DNA of 64,000 nucleotides from Betaproteobacteria bacterium HGW-Betaproteobacteria-3 (GCA_002842205.1 PHCI01000008.1:84792-148791), one strand, 5' to 3'; positions 9,169 to 18,284 are shown, counted from the first letter of the stretch. Numbers and translations are program-made. The notes: generated by a model not told the origin, from the sequence alone.

Positions 9169-9885
9169 CTAATCCTGCTGCTTCGCAAACACATACCCCA
9201 CACCCCGCACCGTCAGGATGCGCTTGGGGTTTTTGGCGTCGGCTTCGATGGCGGCGCGGATGCGGCCCATGTGCACGTCGATCGAGCGGTCAAACGCTTC
9301 GAGCTCGCGGCCGCGCACGGCCTCCATGATCTGGTCGCGCGTGAGCACACGGCCCGCGCGCTCTGCCAGCGCGATCAGCAGGTCAAACTGGTAGGAGGTG
9401 AGTTCGCAGGCCTTGCCCGCCACCGCCACGGTGCGGGCGTCGCGGTCGATCTCGAGCGAGCCAAACTGCAGCGTCTTCAGTGTGGGCGTCGCCCCCTCGA
9501 CACGGCGGCGCAGGATGGCGCGCACGCGGGCCAGCAGTTCGCGCGGCTCGAAGGGTTTGGGCAGGTAGTCGTCGGCACCGATCTCCAGCCCGATGATGCG
9601 GTCCATCGGGTCGCCCTTGGCCGTGAGCATGAGCACCGGCACCTGGGCGCGGTCACCCTGCATGGCGCGGATGCGGCGGCAGACCTCCAGGCCGTCGATG
9701 TCGGGCAGCATGAGGTCCAGAATGACCAGGTCGGGCGCGGGCGCACCCGTGTCGCCCTGAAGGTGGGCCAGGCCCGTGAGCCCGTCCACCGCGTGGGCAA
9801 ACGCGTAACCCGACTGTCCGAGGTACTCGCCGACCATGCCCGCCAGGCGGGAGTCGTCTTCGATCATCAGTAGTTGTGCGCTCAT
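9169..9885 (-). CDS. OmpR-family response regulator
   Basis: 238 residues. The receiver domain has acidic residues E9-D10-D11, the phospho-acceptor Asp57 in VILDLMLPD, and KPF for the conserved lysine. The C-terminal winged helix (RVLTRDQIMEAVRG, RSIDVHMGRIRAAIE, TVRGVGYVF) is of the OmpR/PhoB type. It is transcribed ahead of the histidine kinase on the minus strand and is most like RstA or related regulators. Targets are unknown. A divergent acyl-CoA ligase gene begins 79 bases away and could share the control region. Confidence 0.92.
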   Translation of the reverse strand: MSAQLLMIEDDSRLAGMVGEYLGQSGYAFAHAVDGLTGLAHLQGDTGAPAPDLVILDLMLPDIDGLEVCRRIRAMQGDRAQVPVLMLTAKGDPMDRIIGLEIGADDYLPKPFEPRELLARVRAILRRRVEGATPTLKTLQFGSLEIDRDARTVAVAGKACELTSYQFDLLIALAERAGRVLTRDQIMEAVRGRELEAFDRSIDVHMGRIRAAIEADAKNPKRILTVRGVGYVFAKQQD

Positions 9886-9964
9886 GTCTGCAGTTTAGTG
9901 GTGCCAGCGGCCATGGTCATCCGGGCGCACCAAGCGGGCTTGAAGCCGCGGTAAAGTTAAGTAA

Positions 9965-11434
9965 ATGAACGCACCCCAGGTCCTTGGCGACATTCTTGCG
10001 CGCAACGCTTTGCGCCAGCCCGAGGCGGGCGCCGTCACCTTCCTCGGCAAGACCTACCGCCACGGCAAGCTGGCGCGCCGCACCGAACGCGCCGCCGCAC
10101 GGTTGTGGCACGAATGGGGCATCCGGGCTGGCGACCGGGTGGCCTGGCTCGGGTTGAACCATGTGGACCAGCTGACGCTGCTGTTTGCCCTGGGCCGCAT
10201 CGGTGCGGTGCTGGTGCCGCTGAATTTTCGCCTCGCGCCGCCCGAGTGGGACGCCGTGCTGGCCAGTTGCACGCCGCGCTGCGTGGTGCACGACACCACC
10301 TGGCAGGAGGCCGCGCAGGCGCTGGCCGCGCGCCAGGGGGTGGCGGCGTACGCGGTCGACGCCCTGATCCACACGCATGCCGAGGGCCACGCGCCGGATG
10401 GTGCCCACCCGGACGCGCCCGCGCTGCTGGTCTACACCTCGGGCACCACCGGCGCGCCGCGCGGCGCGGTGCACACGCAGGCCAATTTGCTGGCCAACAT
10501 GGCGATCGCCCAACAGGTGCAGGGCCTCACGCCGGAGGACGCCGTGTTGACGGTGCTGCCGCTGTTCCACGTGGGCGGCCTGTGCCTCCAGACGCTGCCC
10601 GCGCTGTACGCCGGGGCGCAGGTGCACCTGCACGCGCGGTTTGACCCTGCGGCCACGCTGGCGGCCATCGCGCAGTTGCGCCCGACCCTCACGCTGCAGG
10701 TGCCCGCCACGATGAAGGCGCTGGTCGAGCATCCGTTGTGGGGCACCACCGACCTGCGCTGCCTGCGCGCCGTGTGGGCGGGTTCCAGCACGCTGCCCAG
10801 GGCGCTGGTCAGCGCGTTCCTGAGCCGTGGAGTGGCCTTGTGCAACGTCTATGGCGCCACCGAGACCGGACCGTTTTCCATCGCCTTGCCGCCCGCGCAG
10901 GCGCGCAGCCATGCGGGTTCGTGCGGCTGGCCGGCCCCGGGCGTTGAGGCACGGCTGCATGCGGCGCAGGCGGGCGTGGGCGAGGTCTGGCTGCGCGGGC
11001 CCAACATCGTGCGGCGCTACTGGCCCGACCAACCCGCACTCGACGGTGACGGCTGGTTTCACACCGGCGACCTGGCATCGGTGGCGGACGACGGCAGCTG
11101 GCGCATCGTCGGCCGGGCCAAGGACATGATCATCTCGGGCGGCGAAAACATCTACCCCGCCGAAATCGAGCACCTGCTGGCCGCGCACCCGGCCGTGGCC
11201 GAGTGCGCGGTGGTGGGGCTGCCGCACGCCACCTGGGGCGAGGTTGTGGTGGCCGTGGTGGTGACCCGGCCGGGCTGCACGCTGGACGAAGCGGCCGTGG
11301 CCGAATTTCTGGGCGGCCAGCTCGCGCGCTACAAGCTGCCGCGGCGCGTGGTGCCACTGCAGGCCCTGCCCAAGACCGCGCTGGGCAAGGTGCAAAAGCC
11401 GATGCTGGTCCAGCAGTTGATGCTAAATAAATAG
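9965..11434 (+). CDS. AMP-dependent acyl-CoA synthetase/ligase
   Basis: 489 residues of the ANL superfamily. Visible motifs are the P-loop YTSGTTGAPRG, YGATETGPF, WFHTGDLAS, GRAKDMIISGGENIYPAEIE and the C-terminal catalytic lysine in PKTALGKVQK. It activates a carboxylic acid to its acyl-AMP and then to a CoA thioester; the chain type cannot be read. The last three codons and stop (LNK and TAG) fall in a family A repeat, which also forms the end of the convergent ampG-like gene. The gene reads divergently from the two-component system. Confidence 0.87.
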   Translation: MNAPQVLGDILARNALRQPEAGAVTFLGKTYRHGKLARRTERAAARLWHEWGIRAGDRVAWLGLNHVDQLTLLFALGRIGAVLVPLNFRLAPPEWDAVLASCTPRCVVHDTTWQEAAQALAARQGVAAYAVDALIHTHAEGHAPDGAHPDAPALLVYTSGTTGAPRGAVHTQANLLANMAIAQQVQGLTPEDAVLTVLPLFHVGGLCLQTLPALYAGAQVHLHARFDPAATLAAIAQLRPTLTLQVPATMKALVEHPLWGTTDLRCLRAVWAGSSTLPRALVSAFLSRGVALCNVYGATETGPFSIALPPAQARSHAGSCGWPAPGVEARLHAAQAGVGEVWLRGPNIVRRYWPDQPALDGDGWFHTGDLASVADDGSWRIVGRAKDMIISGGENIYPAEIEHLLAAHPAVAECAVVGLPHATWGEVVVAVVVTRPGCTLDEAAVAEFLGGQLARYKLPRRVVPLQALPKTALGKVQKPMLVQQLMLNK

Positions 11435-11473
11435 CAAACTTTGACCTATTGACGGGGGCTTGATGCCAATTTA
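11420..11473 (+). repeat. Family A repeat, copy 1 (forms both convergent gene ends)
   Basis: GCTA-N6-TAGC hairpin, then AAACTTTGACC, TATTGACGGGGGCTTG and GCCAATTT. The plus-strand ligase stops in its left part. The minus-strand AmpG-like gene takes its last codons (KLASSPRQ) and stop from its right part. Confidence 0.75.
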
Positions 11474-12861
11474 ACCTTTGAAGCCAGCCACACCAGCAAC
11501 AGCACCGGCAGCCCCAGCAGCGCGGTGCTGACAAAGAAGTTGGCATAACCGAACGCATCGACGTAGGCGCCCGAAAACCCCGCCAGCCATTTGGGGGCGA
11601 GCAGCATCATCGAGCTGAACAGCGCGTACTGCGTGGCCGAGTAGCGCACGTTGGTCAGCGACGACAGGTAGGCGATGAACGCAGCCGAGGCGATGCCGCT
11701 GGACAGGTTGTCGGCCGAGATTACAAAGATCAGCGCCGTCACGTCGTGGCCGCGCGCGCTCAGGCCCGCAAACAGCAGGTTGGTGGCGGCCGACAGGATG
11801 GCGCCCAGCATCAGCACCCGCATCACCCCCAGCCGCAGCGACAGCATGCCGCCAATGAACGCCCCCACCAGCGTCATGATCACGCCGTAAATCTTGGTCA
11901 CGGCGGCCACCTCGTCCTTGGTGTAGCCCATGTCCACGTAAAACGGGTTGGCCATGATGCCCATCACCACGTCGCTGATGCGGTAGATGGCGATCAGCGC
12001 GAGGATCAGCGCGGCCTGCCAGCGGTAGCGGCCGATGAAGTCGGCAAACGGGTCCACCAGCGCACCCCGCAGCCATTCGCGGGCGTTGCGTGCAGGCGGC
12101 AGCACCATACGGGCCGGCTCGGGCGAGAGCAGCACCGTCAGCACGCCGACCGCCATCGAGCCCGCCATCACCAGATACGCCATCTGCCACGCCGCCTGCT
12201 GGTAGGCGGCACCGGCGAGTGCATGGGCCGTGGCGGTGGCGCCGGTGATGCCCACGACGGCCGCCGGGGCCACCTCAAACCGCGCGGCCACCCACAGCAC
12301 GCCCGCGCCGGCCCAGATCATGGCCAGCCGGTAGCCGGTCTGGTAGGTGGCGGCCAGTGCGCCCTGGTGGTCGGCGTCGGCCGACTCGATGCGGAACGCG
12401 TCCAGCGCAATGTCCTGCGTGGCCGAGCCCACCGCCACCGCCAGCGCACACCAGACGATGGGCCCGAGCGCCAGGCGCGGGTCCGACAGCGCCATGCCGA
12501 CCAGCCCGGCGACGATCAGGCACTGCGACAGCAGCAGCCAGCTGCGCCGCCGCCCCAGCGTGCGCGTGAGCCACGGGATCGGCAGGCGGTCCACCAGCGG
12601 GGCCCAGCACCACTTGAACGCGTAGGCCAGCCCGACCCAGCTCAGGTAGCCGATGGTGGCGCGGTCGATACCGGCCTCGCGCAGGCGAAAGCTCAGCGTG
12701 CCCAGCACCAGCAGCAGCGGCAGGCCCGCCGAAAAGCCCAGCGCCAGCATCCGCAGGCTGGCGGGCTCCAGATAGACGCGGGCGGCGGCCAGCCAGCCGC
12801 GCAGACCGGGGGCGTTGACAGGCGGGAGTTCGGCCGCTGGCCCCGGTTGGTCAGCGGGCAT
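11446..12861 (-). CDS. ampG: AmpG-like major facilitator permease
   Basis: 471 residues with about twelve to fourteen hydrophobic segments. The stretches LALGFSAGLPLLLVLGTLSFRL, GYLSWVGLAYAFKWCWAPLVDR and SQCLIVAGLVGMALSDP match AmpG, which brings anhydromuropeptides from the periplasm into the cytoplasm for cell-wall recycling. The charged motif after helix two (DRLPIPWLTRTLGRRRSW) is typical. The C-terminus is repeat-derived (family A copy 1). The gene is divergent from the M48 protease gene, with only 47 bases between their starts. Related siderophore permeases cannot be fully excluded. Confidence 0.85.
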   Translation of the reverse strand: MPADQPGPAAELPPVNAPGLRGWLAAARVYLEPASLRMLALGFSAGLPLLLVLGTLSFRLREAGIDRATIGYLSWVGLAYAFKWCWAPLVDRLPIPWLTRTLGRRRSWLLLSQCLIVAGLVGMALSDPRLALGPIVWCALAVAVGSATQDIALDAFRIESADADHQGALAATYQTGYRLAMIWAGAGVLWVAARFEVAPAAVVGITGATATAHALAGAAYQQAAWQMAYLVMAGSMAVGVLTVLLSPEPARMVLPPARNAREWLRGALVDPFADFIGRYRWQAALILALIAIYRISDVVMGIMANPFYVDMGYTKDEVAAVTKIYGVIMTLVGAFIGGMLSLRLGVMRVLMLGAILSAATNLLFAGLSARGHDVTALIFVISADNLSSGIASAAFIAYLSSLTNVRYSATQYALFSSMMLLAPKWLAGFSGAYVDAFGYANFFVSTALLGLPVLLLVWLASKVKLASSPRQ

Positions 12862-12908
12862 GGGGCTTTGGGCGTTGTGACGTGATCATTTCTGCCTATT
12901 ATTGAGCC

Positions 12909-13778
12909 ATGTGCTGGATCTGCGACGCCAAAACCTCCGAACCCACCCCACCGCGCGCGGCATCGGCCCGCGGGCCGTGGAACGCCCGCCGTGGCTTCTT
13001 GCTGGCGTCGGCCGCCGTGGCCGCGGGCCCTGCGCTGGCGCAGGTCGATGTGGGCAGTGCCTCGGGCGTGCGCAAGCTCGTGCCCGCCGAAACGCTGGAA
13101 ACGGCGGCGGGCAAGCAGTATGTGGAGGTGCTGGCCGAGGCCCGCGCCAATGGCACGCTGGCGCCCGATGCCGACCCGCAGCTGCGGCGGCTGCGCGCCA
13201 TTGCCCAGCGCCTGATCCCGCACACCCGGCAGTGGAACCCCCGCGTGAGCAGCTGGCGCTGGGAGGTCAACCTGATCACCAGCAAGCAGCTCAACGCCTG
13301 GGCCATGCCGGGCGGCAAGATCGCGTTTTACAGCGGCATCCTGAACCAGCTCCAACTCACCGAAGACGAGATCGCCATGATCATGGGCCACGAAATGGCC
13401 CACGCGCTGCGCGAACACGCGCGCGCACGCCTGGCCAAGACGCAGGCCACCGGGCTGGGCCTGTCGATTGCCGCGCAGCTGTTCGGGCTGGGGCAGCTGG
13501 GGGACGTGGCCGCCGACCTGGGCACCAAGCTGCTGTCGCTCAAGTTCAGCCGTTCGGACGAATCCGAGGCCGATCTGGTGGGGCTGGAGATCGCGGCGCG
13601 GGCGGCCTTTCAGCCGCGGGCCAGCGTCTCGCTGTGGGAAAAAATGCTCGCGGCCAGCGGCGGCTCGGGAGGGCCCGGATTTTTGTCGACGCACCCGAGC
13701 GGGCCCAACCGCATCCGCGAGTTGCAGGACAACCTGCCCAAGGTCCAGGGTCTGTACGACGCCGCACGCCGCGGCTGA
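12909..13778 (+). CDS. M48-family metalloprotease, exported
   Basis: 289 residues. A twin-arginine-like leader (RRGFLLASAAVAAG, Arg27-Arg28) ends near AQVDV at residue 45, suggesting periplasmic export. The zinc site HEMAH is at 161-165, and a later ESEAD supplies the third ligand. The C-terminal FLSTHPSGPNRIRELQ is typical of the LoiP/YcaL branch that degrades misfolded envelope proteins. The N-terminal MCWIC before the leader is unusual for an exported protein, and a start nearer the leader is possible. Confidence 0.87.
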   Translation: MCWICDAKTSEPTPPRAASARGPWNARRGFLLASAAVAAGPALAQVDVGSASGVRKLVPAETLETAAGKQYVEVLAEARANGTLAPDADPQLRRLRAIAQRLIPHTRQWNPRVSSWRWEVNLITSKQLNAWAMPGGKIAFYSGILNQLQLTEDEIAMIMGHEMAHALREHARARLAKTQATGLGLSIAAQLFGLGQLGDVAADLGTKLLSLKFSRSDESEADLVGLEIAARAAFQPRASVSLWEKMLAASGGSGGPGFLSTHPSGPNRIRELQDNLPKVQGLYDAARRG

Positions 13779-13785
13779 TACGGCC

Positions 13786-13884
13786 TCGCCTTCCAACGTA
13801 TCACGGCGTTGGTTCGCCTTGCCGTGCTATAGCACTGTCTGCGGCTCCCGCCTTGTCCTACGCTTGATTGCAAAACCGTCTGAG
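13786..13884. repeat. Family C 99-bp repeat, copy 1
   Basis: The same 99 bases occur at 60471-60569 with about seven mismatches by eye. The core is TATCACGGCGTTGGTTCGCC followed by TTGCCGTGCTA. Both copies lie between convergent genes, right after the plus-strand stop. Confidence 0.85.
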
Positions 13885-13896
13885 TGGCGCGGCTTG

Positions 13897-14757
13897 TCAG
13901 GGCAGCTCGAAATTGTCGATCAGCCGTGTGGCGCCCAGCCGGGCGGCGCCCAGCGCCACCAGCGGCACGGCGGTGTCACCGGCCTGCGGCGGCTGCAAGT
14001 CGGTCTGGCGGCGCACCGTCAGGTAATCGGGCTTCCAGCCGCGCGCGCCCAGTTGCGCCACGGCCTGGGCCTCCAGCGCAGGCCGTTGCGCGGCCAGGTC
14101 GGCACCGGCGGCCTGAGCGGCCTGGGCCAGCTGGCGCAACGCCCGCGACAGTTGCACCGCTTCCTGCCGCTCCGTCGGCGAAAGATAGCCGTTGCGCGAA
14201 CTCAGGGCCAGGCCGTCGGCGGCGCGCCGGGTTTCACCCGCCACGATGTCGATGGGCAGCGCAAACTGGCGCACCATGTGGCGGATCACCATGAGCTGCT
14301 GGTAGTCCTTCTTGCCAAACACCGCCACGCCGCCCGGCCGCGTGCCAAACACGCACTGGAACAGCTTCATCACCACGGTGCTCACCCCCACAAAAAAACC
14401 GGGGCGGAACTGGCCCTCCAGCAGGTCGGCCAACGCCGGGTCGGGCTGGATCCTGCAGGTTTGCGGCTCGGGGTAGAGCGCTTTTTCGTCGGGGGCAAAC
14501 AGCACCTGGCAGCCGGCGGCCTGCAGCTGGTCGCAATCGCTCTGCCAGGTGCGCGGGTAGGTGTCGAAATCTTCGTGCGGCAGGAACTGCAGCCGGTTGA
14601 CGAAGATGCTGGCCACCGTCACGTCGCCCAGCGCGCGCGCCTGCGTGACCAGCGCCATGTGCCCATCGTGCAGGTTGCCCATGGTCGGCACAAAGGCCGG
14701 TTGGCGAAAGGGCGCCAGGGTCTGGCGCAGTGCATCGATGGTGTGGACGATTTTCAT
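13897..14757 (-). CDS. panC: Pantothenate synthetase
   Basis: 286 residues from the ATG at 14757 ([12 protein letters not shown]). The ATP site appears as [12 protein letters not shown] (family consensus LHEGH, here Asp for Glu). The second landmark is [13 protein letters not shown], followed by [10 protein letters not shown]. PanC condenses pantoate with beta-alanine, the last step of pantothenate synthesis. An in-frame extension upstream to 14841 runs into a family A repeat and is not part of the protein. The gene is convergent with the M48 protease. Confidence 0.93.
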   Translation of the reverse strand: MKIVHTIDALRQTLAPFRQPAFVPTMGNLHDGHMALVTQARALGDVTVASIFVNRLQFLPHEDFDTYPRTWQSDCDQLQAAGCQVLFAPDEKALYPEPQTCRIQPDPALADLLEGQFRPGFFVGVSTVVMKLFQCVFGTRPGGVAVFGKKDYQQLMVIRHMVRQFALPIDIVAGETRRAADGLALSSRNGYLSPTERQEAVQLSRALRQLAQAAQAAGADLAAQRPALEAQAVAQLGARGWKPDYLTVRRQTDLQPPQAGDTAVPLVALGAARLGATRLIDNFELP

Positions 14758-15053
14758 GCGGTGCGTCAATCGGGGGTGAGGGCAAGGGCGTTCTGGTGAA
14801 TTTACAAGCAAAATTGGCCGATAGCCCCCGTCAAATGGCAATAGTTAGCTATCTCTAAAGTAGCATTCAAGGGTTGTCCTGGGGCGGGCATGGGCGCGGC
14901 TTCAGCCCGTATCGTAGCCATTCCGCCGCCATTCGCGACCCGCGCGCGGCCCGGGACCGCCCCGGGGCGGCAAATCGGTGCGCGCCGCACGACCGCCGCC
15001 GGGCTCGGCCTGGCCGGTGGGTCGCGGCTGCGGCGCGGCGCGGCGGGCGATGG
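14758..15053. other. Intergenic region between panC and bciA
   Basis: This 296-base gap contains a family A repeat at 14806-14870 and then about 180 bases of very GC-rich sequence with no convincing gene, promoter or terminator. Confidence 0.6.
14806..14870 (-). repeat. Family A repeat, copy 2
   Basis: Read on the minus strand: GCTACTTTAGAGATAGC, then TAACTATTGCC, ATTTGACGGGGGCTAT and GGCCAATTTTG. It lies just upstream of panC. Confidence 0.75.
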
Positions 15054-16043
15054 TCAGAACACCGCGTGGTCGCCGCGCTCGGGCGCCTGCCCGCCGTGGA
15101 CCAGGTCCGCGTAGAAGTCAAGCAGTGTCTCGTGGCCCGTGGACGGTGTGGCAGTGGCATCGTAGCGGCCGGTGGCGGGGTCGAGCACCAGCATCGACTC
15201 GGTGGCGTAGTAGCGGCCGATGCGTGCCAGCTCGGCCTTGGCGGCCAGCGCGGGGATCACGCGCCCCAGCGCCCCAAGCACGCCGATGATCCCGTCGAGC
15301 CACCGCACCGGCACCTGCTTGAAGCGCGGCGGCTGGCCAAGCAGCGCGAACAGGTGCTCGCCCTGCTGGCGCGGCGTGATGGCTGCGCCGGGCCCGCCAA
15401 TGGGCAGAATCCGGTTGTGGCGCGCCGGATCGTCCAGGCACCCGGCGATGTAGTCCGCCAGGTCGTTGTCGCTGATGGGTTTGCACGCCGTGAGCGTGCC
15501 GTCGCCGAACACCAGGAAGGGCTTGCCTCGCCGCACGCGTTCGACCTGCCCGGACAATGACTTGAAAAACGCGGTCGGGCGCACGATCGAGTAGGTCAGG
15601 CCGGATTCGATCAGCTTCCTTTCGAACGCCAGTTTGGCCTGCTGAAAGGCCAGCAATGGTTTTTGCACGCAAATGGCCGACAAAAGCACCATCTGGGACA
15701 CCCCGGCGTCCTGGGCGGCCTGCAATGCGTGCACGTGGGCCTGGTGGTCGATGGCCCAGGCGTCTCCGGGCGCGCCGGTGCGCGAGGCCAGACACGAGAT
15801 CAGCGCATCAAATCGCTCGCCGCAGAACCCGTCGCGCGCCAGCGAAACCGGGTCGGTGACCTGGCCCACGCGCACCGTGGCGCCCGCGAGCAGTTGCGCG
15901 CTGACTTCGCGGGTCATTGCACCGCCCGCGCCGGCGCGCGGGCGCACCAGACACACCACGTCGTGGCCGCGCCTCAACAGGGCGGCCACAGTGGCGCGCC
16001 CCATGGTGCCGGTGGCCCCAATGACCAGGACGCGCTGGCCCAT
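15054..16043 (-). CDS. bciA: 3,8-divinyl (proto)chlorophyllide a 8-vinyl reductase, BciA/DVR type
   Basis: 329 residues of the atypical short-chain dehydrogenase family. The NADPH-binding GATGTMG is at the N-terminus. Long stretches match plant and bacterial DVR/BciA, recalled from memory: SCLASRTG, LLSAICVQKPLL, SIVRPTAFFKSL, KPFLVFGDG, CKPISDNDLADYI, LPIGGPG and GRYYATESMLVLDP. The enzyme reduces the C8 vinyl group to ethyl in (bacterio)chlorophyll synthesis. No other photosynthesis gene is in the window. It stands between panC and xth, so it may be a lone copy away from a photosynthesis cluster or a relic. Confidence 0.88.
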   Translation of the reverse strand: MGQRVLVIGATGTMGRATVAALLRRGHDVVCLVRPRAGAGGAMTREVSAQLLAGATVRVGQVTDPVSLARDGFCGERFDALISCLASRTGAPGDAWAIDHQAHVHALQAAQDAGVSQMVLLSAICVQKPLLAFQQAKLAFERKLIESGLTYSIVRPTAFFKSLSGQVERVRRGKPFLVFGDGTLTACKPISDNDLADYIAGCLDDPARHNRILPIGGPGAAITPRQQGEHLFALLGQPPRFKQVPVRWLDGIIGVLGALGRVIPALAAKAELARIGRYYATESMLVLDPATGRYDATATPSTGHETLLDFYADLVHGGQAPERGDHAVF

Positions 16044-16090
16044 CAGGCCGACCGCTTCATGGTGAGGGTCCCGTCGCGCATGCCGAATCC

Positions 16091-16882
16091 TCAGCGTTCA
16101 AGATCGTAGTCCACGGTCAGTGGCGCATGGTCCGAGAACTTCTCGTCCTTGTAGATCGACTCGCGCCGTGCAAAGGCCGCCAGGGCGGGGGTGGCCAGAT
16201 GGTAGTCCAGCCGCCACCCCACGTTGTTGGCATAGGCCTGGCCACGGTTGCTCCACCAGGTATAGGCGGTGTCGGTGGCGTCGGGTTGCAGGCGGCGGTA
16301 CACGTCCACCAGGCCGGCATCGTCCAGCAGCTGGGTCATCCAGGCGCGTTCTTCGGGCAGGAAACCGCTGTTTTTCTGGTTGCTGCGCCAGTTTTTCAGG
16401 TCAATTTGCCTGTGCGCGATGTTGACGTCGCCGCAGAGGATGAAATCGCGCTGGCCCTTGAGCGCCAGCAGGTGCGGGTAAAAGCCGTCGAGAAAGCGAA
16501 ACTTGGCCTCCTGCCGCTCGGGCCCGGACGAGCCGCTGGGAAAGTAGGCGCTGATGATCGAGAGTTTTTGGGCGGGCGTGTCAAACCGCAGCTCGACATA
16601 CCGGCCTTCGGCGTCAAACTCTGGCGAGCCAAAGCCCACGATCACGTCGCTGGGCTGGTGCCGCGTGTACACCGCCACGCCCGAATAGCCCTTTTTTTCG
16701 GCAAAGTGAAAATGGCCCGACAGGCCGGCCAGCGTCTCGAAACGGCCGCGCACGTCGTCGGCCTGGGCCTTGACCTCCTGCACGCAAATACAATCGGGCT
16801 GGTGCCGGGCCAGCCACGCTTCCACGCCTTTGGACGCGGCGGAGCGGATGCCGTTGAGGTTGAGGCTGGTCAGTCTGAACAA
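16091..16882 (-). CDS. xth: Exodeoxyribonuclease III (AP endonuclease)
   Basis: About 263 residues of the Mg-dependent exonuclease III family. Motifs are LTSLNLNGIRSA, CVQEVKAQ, SGVAVYTR, CGDVNIAHRQIDLKNW, WRLDYHLATP and the catalytic SDHAPLTVDY. It repairs abasic sites. I prefer the TTG at 16882, giving FRLTSLNLNGI as in relatives, because GGGGAA lies just before it. The ATG at 16894 would overlap the start codon of divergent pyrE within a CATG. Confidence 0.92.
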   Translation of the reverse strand: MFRLTSLNLNGIRSAASKGVEAWLARHQPDCICVQEVKAQADDVRGRFETLAGLSGHFHFAEKKGYSGVAVYTRHQPSDVIVGFGSPEFDAEGRYVELRFDTPAQKLSIISAYFPSGSSGPERQEAKFRFLDGFYPHLLALKGQRDFILCGDVNIAHRQIDLKNWRSNQKNSGFLPEERAWMTQLLDDAGLVDVYRRLQPDATDTAYTWWSNRGQAYANNVGWRLDYHLATPALAAFARRESIYKDEKFSDHAPLTVDYDLER

Positions 16883-16892
16883 GGGATTCCCC

Positions 16893-17585
16893 ATGGTGAA
16901 AAGTGAAGCGCCTGCCGTTGATCAAGACCGGCTGGCGCAGGATTTTGTGCAATTCTCCGTCGAATCGGGCGTGCTGCGCTTTGGCGAGTTCAAGACCAAG
17001 GCCGGCCGCCTGAGCCCATACTTCTTCAACGCCGGGTTGTTTGACGACGGCGCCAAGCTCGGACGGCTGGCCGAATTCTATGCACGGCGGCTGCTGGCCA
17101 GCGGCATCGAGTTCGACATGATCTTCGGCCCCGCCTACAAGGGCATTCCACTGGGGGCGGCCGTGGCCATCGAGCTGGCGCGGCTGGGCCGCAACGTGCC
17201 GTTTGCCTACAACCGCAAGGAAGCCAAGGACCACGGCGAGGGCGGCACGCTGGTGGGCGCGCCGCTCCAGGGCCGGGTGCTGATCGTGGACGACGTGATG
17301 TCGGCCGGCACGGCTGCGCGCGAGTCCATTGCCCTCATCCAGGCCGCCGGTGCCACGCCGCACGCGGTGGCGATTGCGCTGGACCGCCAGGAAAAAGCCA
17401 CTGAAAACGGGGTCGATGTCGAATGGAGCGCGGTGCAGTATGTCCGCCGCCAACTCGGCTTGCACGTTTGTTCGATTGCCAGACTGGCGGATTTGTTGCA
17501 GTATCTTGCCGAGCATCGCAACGCCGGGCTCGACGCGCACCACGCGCGGGTTCTGGCGTACCGGGAGCGCTACGGCGTCGAGTAG
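16893..17585 (+). CDS. pyrE: Orotate phosphoribosyltransferase
   Basis: 230 residues. The PRPP-binding motif VLIVDDVMSAGTA, the family start FVQFSVESGVLRFGEFKTKAGR, GPAYKGIPL and AYNRKEAKDHGEGG are all present. PyrE joins orotate to PRPP to give OMP in pyrimidine synthesis. The ATG at 16893 has AAGGGA seven bases upstream. It is divergent from xth with no spacer at all, so promoters must lie inside the opposite gene. Confidence 0.95.
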   Translation: MVKSEAPAVDQDRLAQDFVQFSVESGVLRFGEFKTKAGRLSPYFFNAGLFDDGAKLGRLAEFYARRLLASGIEFDMIFGPAYKGIPLGAAVAIELARLGRNVPFAYNRKEAKDHGEGGTLVGAPLQGRVLIVDDVMSAGTAARESIALIQAAGATPHAVAIALDRQEKATENGVDVEWSAVQYVRRQLGLHVCSIARLADLLQYLAEHRNAGLDAHHARVLAYRERYGVE

Positions 17586-17597
17586 AGGGAAACCACA

Positions 17598-18257
17598 GTG
17601 CAGTTCAGAGCTTCAACAAACTGGGTCATGGGCTGCTTGCTGGCGGCCTGGGGCGCGGGCGCGTCCGCCCAGACCATCTACACCTGTGTCGATGGCAAGG
17701 GCCACAAACGCACCTCCGACCGGCCGATCGCCGAATGCCTGGACCGCGAGCAATACGAGCTCAACCCCAGTGGCACGGTGCGTCGCACCATTGGCCCCAA
17801 CATGACCGCCTCCGAACGTGCTGCCGCCGAGGCCAAGGAGCGGGAAATTGCCGAAGAGCGTGCCCGCGCCGCCGAAGAAAAGCGGCGTGAGCGCGCCCTG
17901 CTGATCCGCTATCCCAACAAGGGCGTCCACGACGCCGAGCGCGCCGAGGCGCTGGGTCAGGTGGACGAAGTCATCCGCGCCGCCAACAAGCGCGTGGTGG
18001 AGCTGGCCGCGCAGCGCGAGAGCCTGAACACCGAGTTCGAGTTTTACAAGAAGGACCCGTCGCGCGCCCCGGCCAGCCTGAAGCGCCAGGCCGAAGACAT
18101 CGAGCACAGCACCGGCGTGCAAAAACGCTTCATTGCCGAGCAAGAGGGCGAGAAAAAGCGCATCAATGCGCGTTTTGACGAAGAGCTGGCCACACTTCGC
18201 AAGCTGTGGGCCTTGCGCGCCGCGCCCACCGGGGTGGCCGCGCCGCCCAGCCGCTGA
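17598..18257 (+). CDS. DUF4124 domain protein, exported, coiled-coil
   Basis: 219 residues with a GTG start preceded by GAGGGA. A signal peptide (MGCLLAAWGAGASAQ) is followed directly by TIYTCVDGKGHKRTSDRPI, the short DUF4124 module seen in many beta- and gammaproteobacterial periplasmic proteins. Residues about 75-210 are rich in Glu, Arg, Lys and Ala and probably form a long coiled coil. It follows pyrE by 12 bases and may share its mRNA. Function unknown. Confidence 0.8.
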   Translation: MQFRASTNWVMGCLLAAWGAGASAQTIYTCVDGKGHKRTSDRPIAECLDREQYELNPSGTVRRTIGPNMTASERAAAEAKEREIAEERARAAEEKRRERALLIRYPNKGVHDAERAEALGQVDEVIRAANKRVVELAAQRESLNTEFEFYKKDPSRAPASLKRQAEDIEHSTGVQKRFIAEQEGEKKRINARFDEELATLRKLWALRAAPTGVAAPPSR

Positions 18258-18284
18258 AAAGCGAAAACGCGACCGCGCAGGGGG

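Noticed and set aside
14758..14841. N-terminal extension of PanC
   Set aside because: The extra residues come from a family A repeat and spacer. PanC relatives start at the MKIVHTI ATG.
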